Shown piece by piece: positions 6,625 to 11,394 of a stretch of 11,394 nt of DNA. The position numbers and the translations under genes were made by a program. A model generated the notes under the pieces. The model did not search any database, was not told the origin of the DNA, and worked only from the letters and a program-made list of their open reading frames with translations. The stretch is taken from NCBI GenBank assembly GCA_002354135.1, contig DEKZ01000101.1, positions 16,071 to 27,464 of the forward strand, in the 5' to 3' direction. The DNA comes from Massilia sp. UBA2709. GTDB lineage: Bacteria; Pseudomonadota; Gammaproteobacteria; Burkholderiales; Burkholderiaceae_D. How positions within the stretch are numbered: the stretch's first letter is position 1; the number at the start of each line of letters is the position of its first letter.

Positions 6625-7506
6625 ATGAAGAAACTTAAACATCTTGCCCTCAGCCTTGCCATGCTTGCGAGCATCGGCACGGCCTATGCCCAGGACCAGG
6701 TCGTCCAGGACGGCATCGCCGTCAAGCCGCTGTCCCGGGTGCGCGTGCTCGTTCCGGAAGAGCAGATGAACGAGGCCGCGGCCCAGCAGTACCGGGAAAT
6801 GCTGTCGGAAGCGCAGCAGAAGGGCGCCCTGGTCCCGACGAGCGATCCGCAGGTGAAGCGCCTGCGCGCTGTCGCCCAGCGCATCATCCCGTACACGCCG
6901 CGCTGGAACCAGGCGGCGAAGAACTGGCAGTGGGAAGTCAATCTCTTCGACTCGCCCCAGGTCAACGCTTTCTGCATGCCGGGCGGCCGCATCGGCTTCT
7001 TCACCGGCATCATCAACCAGCTGAAGCTGACCGACGACGAGATGGCCGCCATCATGGGCCACGAGATCGCGCACGCATTGCGCGAACACGGCCGCGAGCG
7101 CACCGCCAAGTCGGGCATCACCTCGATGGTGGCGCGCGGCGCCGGCGCCCTGGGCGCGGCCATCTTCGGCATCGACCCGAACATCACCAACACCGTCACC
7201 GGCCTGGTGGGGCAGGGCGTCGTCCTGAAGTTCTCGCGCGACGAGGAACGCGAGGCCGACCTGGTGGGCCTCGATATCGCCGCCCGCGCCGGCTACGATC
7301 CGCGTGCGGGCGTGGCCCTGTGGCGCAAGATGGGCGCGCTGAACAAGGCGGCGCCGCCGGAATTCATGTCGACCCACCCGGGCGGCGAAACCCGCATCGG
7401 CGACATGGAGCGGCACATGAACGTGCTGCTGCCGCTGTATGCGCGCGCGAAGGGCACGACGGTCAACAAGCTGCCGCCCTACCGTACCAACGTCGCACTG
7501 AAGTAA
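6625..7506 (+). CDS. M48 family zinc metallopeptidase, exported
   Basis: Predicted periplasmic zinc endopeptidase of the M48 family, akin to the LoiP/BepA type that handles misfolded envelope proteins; the role here is inferred. It has 293 residues. A signal peptide covers residues 1-22 (MKKLKHLALSLAML..., cleavage after AYA); there is no lipobox cysteine. The zinc site is HEIAH (146-150), with third ligand Glu210 in EREADLVG. Other family marks are NAFCMPGGRI (114-123) and STHPGGETRI (249-258). It lacks the C-terminal TPR domain of BepA. I chose ATG 6625 because it gives a proper signal peptide; the open frame upstream runs back through REP-like copy 2. A pseudouridine synthase gene follows after only 4 bases, so the two are probably co-transcribed. 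Confidence 0.92.
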   Translation: MKKLKHLALSLAMLASIGTAYAQDQVVQDGIAVKPLSRVRVLVPEEQMNEAAAQQYREMLSEAQQKGALVPTSDPQVKRLRAVAQRIIPYTPRWNQAAKNWQWEVNLFDSPQVNAFCMPGGRIGFFTGIINQLKLTDDEMAAIMGHEIAHALREHGRERTAKSGITSMVARGAGALGAAIFGIDPNITNTVTGLVGQGVVLKFSRDEEREADLVGLDIAARAGYDPRAGVALWRKMGALNKAAPPEFMSTHPGGETRIGDMERHMNVLLPLYARAKGTTVNKLPPYRTNVALK

Positions 7507-7510
7507 ATAG

Positions 7511-8434
7511 ATGGGCCACCAGGCAGAAGCCAACTCCTACGTCCCCCTGCCGGTCCGCAACGGCGTCGCGCCCAGCTACCTGTGGCTGACCGAGACGCTG
7601 GCCGGCGGCATGCTGCGCTTCCTGGCCGAGCGTTTTCCCGACGTCTCGGCCACGTCTTGGGCCGACCGCCTGCAGCGTGGCGAGGTGGTCGACGCCCAGG
7701 GCAAGCCCTTGCAAGCGGACAGCCATGTCCGCAAGGGCATGCGCATCTGGTACTACCGCGAGCTCGACCAGGCGGAGACGCCGATCCCGTTCAAGGAACA
7801 GATCCTGTTCCAGGACGAGCACCTGCTCATCGTCGACAAGCCGCATTTTTTACCGATGATCCCGACCGGGCGCTTCCTGCACGAGACCCTGCTGGTGCGC
7901 CTGAAGGCGCAACTGGAACTGCCGCACCTGGTGCCCATCCACCGGCTCGACCGCGAGACCGCCGGCGTGGTGATCTTCTCGCACAACATCGAGACGCGCG
8001 GCACATACCAGTCGATGTTCCAGAAACGCGTGGTGAAGAAGGTCTACGAGGCCCTGGCGGGCCCGATCGAAGGAAGGGAATTCCCCTTCACCTACCGCAG
8101 CCGGATGCAGGATGCGGCGCAGTTTTTCGTCAGCGAAGAGGTGCCGGGCGAGCCGAATTCGGAAACCGTGATCGAGATGATCGAGCGCCGCGGCGACGTG
8201 GTGCGCTACCGCCTGCATCCGCATACGGGGCGCAAGCACCAGCTGCGCCTGCACCTGTCTTCGCTCGGGGCGCCGATCCTGAACGACGCGTTTTACCCGG
8301 TGGCGCTGCCCTGCAAGGGCGACGATTTCAGCGCGCCGCTGCAGTTGCTGGCGCGTTCGATCAGTTTCGAGGACCCTTTGAGCGGCGCGCTGCGTAGCTT
8401 CCACAGCGAACGTACGCTGGACTGGCCGGCGTAG
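7511..8434 (+). CDS. RluA-family RNA pseudouridine synthase
   Basis: Cytoplasmic enzyme that turns specific uridines in RNA (rRNA or tRNA) into pseudouridine; the target site cannot be told from sequence. It has 307 residues. An S4-like RNA-binding segment is likely near residues 45-85 (WADRLQRGEVVDAQGKPL). The catalytic motif is HRLDRETAG (144-152) with nucleophile Asp147. A second family motif, HPHTGRKHQLRLHL, lies at about 237-250. The ATG at 7511 follows the peptidase stop by 4 bases; the site has no strong Shine-Dalgarno sequence, so translation may be coupled to the upstream gene. Its substrate cannot be assigned from the protein alone among RluA, RluC, RluD or TruC. It is convergent with xth, with a REP-like pair between. 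Confidence 0.92.
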   Translation: MGHQAEANSYVPLPVRNGVAPSYLWLTETLAGGMLRFLAERFPDVSATSWADRLQRGEVVDAQGKPLQADSHVRKGMRIWYYRELDQAETPIPFKEQILFQDEHLLIVDKPHFLPMIPTGRFLHETLLVRLKAQLELPHLVPIHRLDRETAGVVIFSHNIETRGTYQSMFQKRVVKKVYEALAGPIEGREFPFTYRSRMQDAAQFFVSEEVPGEPNSETVIEMIERRGDVVRYRLHPHTGRKHQLRLHLSSLGAPILNDAFYPVALPCKGDDFSAPLQLLARSISFEDPLSGALRSFHSERTLDWPA

Positions 8435-8440
8435 GTGATT

Positions 8441-8467
8441 GGTGGGCACGGGGCGCCCACCCTGCGG
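8441..8467 (-). repeat. REP-like palindrome, copy 3
   Basis: A 27-base element of the same family as copies 1 and 2. On the plus strand it has arms GGTGGGCAC (8441-8449) and GCGCCCACC (8453-8461) with one mismatch and a GGG loop, followed by CTGCGG, the variant head. Its reverse complement matches copy 4 at 24 of 27 positions. It begins 6 bases after the pseudouridine synthase stop. Confidence 0.7.
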
Positions 8468-8494
8468 CTCGCAACATCCACCTACGTCCGACAT

Positions 8495-8521
8495 CTGTAG
8501 GGTGGGCGCCCTGTGCCCACC
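8495..8521 (+). repeat. REP-like palindrome, copy 4
   Basis: Head CTGTAGG followed by arms GGTGGGCGC / GTGCCCACC around a CCT loop, with one pair that would be G-U in RNA. With copy 3 it makes an inverted pair separated by 27 bases, heads facing inwards, the reverse of the first pair. The two fill most of the 94-base gap between convergent genes, where hairpins could limit read-through from both sides. No T-run is present. Confidence 0.7.
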
Positions 8522-8528
8522 GATTTCA

Positions 8529-9299
8529 TCACAGCTTATAGTCGATGATCAGCGGCGCGTGATCCGAGAAGCGCTCGTCCTTGTACACCGACACCGCATG
8601 CGCCGTGGCGGCGATGCCAGGGGTGGCGACGTGGTAGTCGATGCGCCAACCGACGTTGTTGGCCCAGGCCTGGCCGCGGTTGCTCCACCAGGTGTAGTCG
8701 GCGGCTTCGGGCGCGACCACGCGATGCACGTCCACCAGACCCAGTTCGTCGAAGATACGCGTCATCCAGGCGCGTTCTTCCGGCAGGAAGCCCGAGTTCT
8801 TCTGGTTGCTCTTCCAGTTCTTCAGGTCGATTTCCTTGTGGGCGATGTTCCAGTCGCCGCAGATCACGACCTCGCGTCCTTCCGCCTTCAGTTCCTGCAG
8901 GTGCGGCAGGAAGACTTCCATGAAGCGGAACTTGGCGAGCTGGCGCTCGGGCGAGGAGGAGCCCGATGGGGCATACAGCGAGATCACGGTCAGGTTGCCG
9001 AAATCGCAGCGGGTGTAGCGGCCTTCGGCGTCGAATTCCGCGCAGCCGAAGCCGATGCGCTTGTTGTCGGGGGCGCTGCGGCTGTACACGCCGGTGCCCG
9101 AATAGCCCTTCTTTTCGGCGTAGTGGAAGTGGCCGTGGTAGCCGTGCGGCCCCAGCAGCTCCTCGGTCATGTCGGCTTCCTGGCACTTCAGTTCCTGCAC
9201 GCAGATGAAGTCGGCGTCCTGCTTGGCCAGCCAGTTGAAGAAGCCCTTCTTGTGGGCGGAACGGATCCCGTTCAGGTTCGCGGAAATAATTCGTGGCAT
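8529..9299 (-). CDS. xth: Exodeoxyribonuclease III (AP endonuclease)
   Basis: Magnesium-dependent DNA repair enzyme of the exonuclease/endonuclease/phosphatase fold: it cuts DNA at abasic sites in base excision repair and digests duplex DNA 3' to 5'. It has 256 residues, normal for the XthA/ExoA group. Active-site residues are visible: Asn8 in ISANLNGIRSA, Glu36 in VQELKCQ, Tyr109 in SLYAPSG, Asp149 and Asn151 in GDWNIAHKEIDLKN, and the final SDHAPL with Asp246-His247. The ATG at 9299 gives the conserved MPRIISANLNGIRSA start, although no Shine-Dalgarno site precedes it. It is convergent with the pseudouridine synthase and divergent from the sensor kinase. All catalytic residues are present. 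Confidence 0.96.
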   Translation of the reverse strand: MPRIISANLNGIRSAHKKGFFNWLAKQDADFICVQELKCQEADMTEELLGPHGYHGHFHYAEKKGYSGTGVYSRSAPDNKRIGFGCAEFDAEGRYTRCDFGNLTVISLYAPSGSSSPERQLAKFRFMEVFLPHLQELKAEGREVVICGDWNIAHKEIDLKNWKSNQKNSGFLPEERAWMTRIFDELGLVDVHRVVAPEAADYTWWSNRGQAWANNVGWRIDYHVATPGIAATAHAVSVYKDERFSDHAPLIIDYKL

Positions 9300-9480
9300 T
9301 GGTAGAGAAATAGTGGAAGGCGGCGCGTCTCGCGCAATGGAGCAACGAATTGTGACGCGACCGCAACAACATGCGGGTCGCTAGTGTAGCGCGTTTTCCC
9401 ATGCTCGGAAATGCAGGAAGGCAATCTGCTACAGTACCAGGCAGGCAAGACCATCCGGACGCTTGCCGGTTTCACCCTCA
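9300..9480. promoter_or_regulatory. Divergent intergenic region, xth / sensor kinase
   Basis: This 181-base spacer should carry promoters in both directions. For xth, a minus-strand -10 candidate TACACT lies at 9388-9383, 84 bases from the ATG, with a poor -35 candidate (TTTCCG) 17 bases further upstream. For the kinase, TACAGT at 9430-9435 resembles a -10 but has no good -35. An inverted repeat TTTCC-N7-GGAAA (9395-9411) lies between the two -10 candidates and overlaps the xth -35 position, so it could be an operator. All of this is weak evidence. Confidence 0.3.
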
Positions 9481-11394
9481 ATGGAGTCCGATTTGCTGAC
9501 CATGCCAGACGAGGCGACGCAGGGCGCCCCGGGCGACCGCGCCCATTTTGTCCGCTTCTACGATAACGACGACATCCTGCTCGACGAAGTCGCCGATTTC
9601 CTCGACACGGCCTTGCGCGCCGGCGGCACCGGCATCGTGATCGCCACGCCAGAACACGTGGCGCAGCTGCGTCGCGGCCTGGCCGGTTTCGGCAACTCCA
9701 ACGGCAGCGCCTCCTGGTTCCCCGGCCAGCTGGTCGCGCTCGACGCCGAGGAGACCCTGGATGTCTTCATGGTCGACGGCCAGCCCGACGCGCGGCTGTT
9801 CCGCGCGGCGCTGCGTCCCGTGCTGGCGGCCGCCTGCGCCGGCGGCGGCAGCGTGCACGCCTTTGGCGAGATGGTCGCCTTGCTGTGCGCGCGCGGCCAG
9901 TACGACGCCGCCGTGCGCCTCGAGCAGCTCTGGAACGATCTGCGCGAAGAGTTCGATTTTTCCCTGTTCTGCGCTTATCCGTGGAGGCTGTTCGCGTCCG
10001 CCGAGCACGCCGCTGCCTTCCGCCAGGTATGCGCCGAGCATGGCCAGTGCAGCCATGCGCACGGCTCCGCGATCGACACGGCCGCGCCCGCGCACCTGCA
10101 CTACGAACAGCGCGCCGTGCAGATGGAAGCCGAGATCGCACGCCGCAGGGAGGCCGAGCAGACCCTGCGCCGGCGCGAGAAGGAATTCGCCGACTTCGTC
10201 GAGAACGCCGCCGAGGGCCTGCACCGGGTGGCGGGCGACGGCACCATCCTCTGGGCCAACCGCGCCGAACTGCAGATGCTGGGCTATACCTGGGAAGAGT
10301 ACGTCGGCCGCCACATCGCCGACTTCCACGTCGACGCCCCGGTCATCGACAGCATCCTGTCCAAACTGTCCTCGGGCGAGACCCTGTACGACCAGCCGGC
10401 GCGCCTGCGCTGCAAGGACGGCTCGATCCGGCACGTGGTGATCCATTCGAACGGCCACTTCGAGGACGGCAAACTGCGCTACACGCGCTGCTTCACGCGC
10501 GACGCCACCTTGCGCCACCAGCGCGACGAGGCGCTGGCGCAGCGCGACCGCATGCTGCTCAACGCCCCGGTCGCCGCGGCCCTGCTGACGGGACCGGAAT
10601 TCACCTTCCGCCTCGCCAACCGCCGCTACTGCGAACTGGTCGAGCGCGCCGACCTGGAAGGGCGCAGCTTCCTCGACGCCTTTCCCGACTGGCGCGGCAG
10701 CGAGATGGCCCGGCTGCTCGAACAGGCCTACCGCACCGGTGCACCGCTCTCGGTCGAGGAGTTGCGCGTCGAGCTGGCGCGCGCCGGCGGCGAACGCGAG
10801 GAGCGCTTCCTCAAGTTCAGCCTGGAGCCGCTGAGCGGCGCGTCGGGCGAAGAGCAGGGTGTGATCCTGGTGGCGGCCGACGTCACCGAGCAGGTGCGCA
10901 GCCGGCGCAGCCTGGAGCGCGCCCATGCCGAACGCGAGCGCCTGTTGGAAGAACTGACGGCAGCCAACCGCACCAAGGACGAATTCCTGGCCATGCTCGG
11001 CCATGAGCTGCGCAACCCGCTCTCGCCGATCGTCACCGCGCTGCAGTTGATGCGCATGCGCGGCGACGGGGCAGCGCTGCGCGAGCGCGAGATCATCGAG
11101 CGCCAGGTCGATCACCTGGTGCGCCTGGTGGACGACCTGATGGACGTGGCGCGCGCGACGCGCGGCCAGATCGAGCTGAAGGTCGAGCAGGTCGACATCG
11201 ATCGGCCGCTGGCCAAGGCGGTCGAGATGGCCAGTCCGCTGCTCGAGCAGCGCGGCCACCGCCTGACGGTCGACATCGAGCCCGGCCTGCACTGGCAGGG
11301 CGATCCGATGCGCCTGGCCCAGGTGGTGTCGAACCTGCTGACCAACGCCGCGCGCTACACCGAGCCCGGCGGGCAGGTGAGCCTGCGCGCCGGG
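9481..11394 (+). CDS. MEDS-PAS-PAS sensor histidine kinase, 3' end cut
   Basis: N-terminal 638 residues of a two-component sensor histidine kinase, running off the window. Domains in order: a MEDS sensory domain (about 22-180, HFVRFYDNDDILLDEVADFL at its start, with HAFGEMVALL near 126-135), a charged coiled-coil linker (about 205-234), PAS 1 (about 235-345), PAS 2 (about 355-475), HisKA with the phospho-accepting His508 in FLAMLGHELRNPLSPI, and the start of the HATPase domain with N-box NLLTNAARYT (618-627). I see no transmembrane segment or signal peptide, so it should sense a cytoplasmic cue. The ligand is unknown, and a receiver domain could follow beyond the edge. ATG 9481 is the first good start; ATG 9502 is an alternative. 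Neither has a clear ribosome binding site. Confidence 0.92.
   Translation, partial: MESDLLTMPDEATQGAPGDRAHFVRFYDNDDILLDEVADFLDTALRAGGTGIVIATPEHVAQLRRGLAGFGNSNGSASWFPGQLVALDAEETLDVFMVDGQPDARLFRAALRPVLAAACAGGGSVHAFGEMVALLCARGQYDAAVRLEQLWNDLREEFDFSLFCAYPWRLFASAEHAAAFRQVCAEHGQCSHAHGSAIDTAAPAHLHYEQRAVQMEAEIARRREAEQTLRRREKEFADFVENAAEGLHRVAGDGTILWANRAELQMLGYTWEEYVGRHIADFHVDAPVIDSILSKLSSGETLYDQPARLRCKDGSIRHVVIHSNGHFEDGKLRYTRCFTRDATLRHQRDEALAQRDRMLLNAPVAAALLTGPEFTFRLANRRYCELVERADLEGRSFLDAFPDWRGSEMARLLEQAYRTGAPLSVEELRVELARAGGEREERFLKFSLEPLSGASGEEQGVILVAADVTEQVRSRRSLERAHAERERLLEELTAANRTKDEFLAMLGHELRNPLSPIVTALQLMRMRGDGAALREREIIERQVDHLVRLVDDLMDVARATRGQIELKVEQVDIDRPLAKAVEMASPLLEQRGHRLTVDIEPGLHWQGDPMRLAQVVSNLLTNAARYTEPGGQVSLRAG

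Noticed and set aside
6287..6628. Open frames across the metW-peptidase gap, including one starting at 6390
   Set aside because: They run through REP-like palindromes, lack ribosome binding sites and have no recognisable protein features.
6625..8434. Peptidase plus pseudouridine synthase as a new defence or toxin pair
   Set aside because: Both are ordinary housekeeping families with complete active sites and a signal peptide on the peptidase; close spacing alone is not evidence of a joint system.
6300..8521. REP-like repeats as a CRISPR array
   Set aside because: Copies are inverted pairs with unequal spacing and whole genes between the pairs; there are no regular spacers and no cas genes.
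9478..11292. 604-residue minus-strand open frame opposite the sensor kinase
   Set aside because: The plus strand encodes recognisable MEDS, PAS, HisKA and HATPase motifs. The antisense translation shows no motif and is the usual high-GC shadow.

Overview
The window is GC-rich throughout, with strong G/C third-position preference. It reads as chromosomal DNA of a betaproteobacterium, most likely Burkholderiales/Oxalobacteraceae (a Massilia-like lineage). I base this on the look of the proteins and on the order gshB, PTS EIIA, HPr, EI, which I recall from that group; no database search was possible. Almost everything here is recognisable housekeeping or signalling. I found no phage, transposase, CRISPR array, toxin system, rRNA or tRNA.

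Layout. (1) 62-775, minus: a class I SAM-dependent methyltransferase. Just left of it lie a plausible plus-strand terminator (51-73) and a possible TGA stop at 2-4, probably the tail of a plus-strand gene outside the window. (2) 956-6286, plus: a tight six-gene run, gshB, mannose-type EIIA, ptsH, ptsI, metX, metW, with gaps of 17, 85, 35 (or -1), 50 and -4 bases. It joins the last step of glutathione synthesis, a PTS phosphorelay with no sugar permease in view, and the homoserine acylation step of methionine synthesis. (3) 6287-6624: a gene-free stretch with an inverted pair of REP-like palindromes. (4) 6625-8434, plus: an exported M48 zinc metallopeptidase, then an RluA-family pseudouridine synthase 4 bases downstream. 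(5) 8435-8528: a second inverted REP-like pair between convergent genes. (6) 8529-9299, minus: exodeoxyribonuclease III. (7) 9300-9480: a divergent intergenic region. (8) 9481 to the right edge, plus: the first 638 residues of a soluble sensor histidine kinase with the order MEDS-PAS-PAS-HisKA-HATPase, cut by the window end.

How the genes fit together. PEP-dependent EI (ptsI) should phosphorylate HPr at His15, and HPr should phosphorylate EIIA at His9. HPr also keeps the Ser46 target of HPr kinase, so the set looks like a regulatory PTS rather than a sugar importer. MetX and MetW are translationally coupled and should act together in methionine supply; methionine feeds cysteine and SAM metabolism, and glutathione synthesis uses cysteine, which may be why gshB shares the run. 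The least explained parts are the REP-like pairs and the unknown signal of the MEDS-PAS-PAS kinase. I do not see a convincing new multi-gene system; the findings are modest, checkable points.
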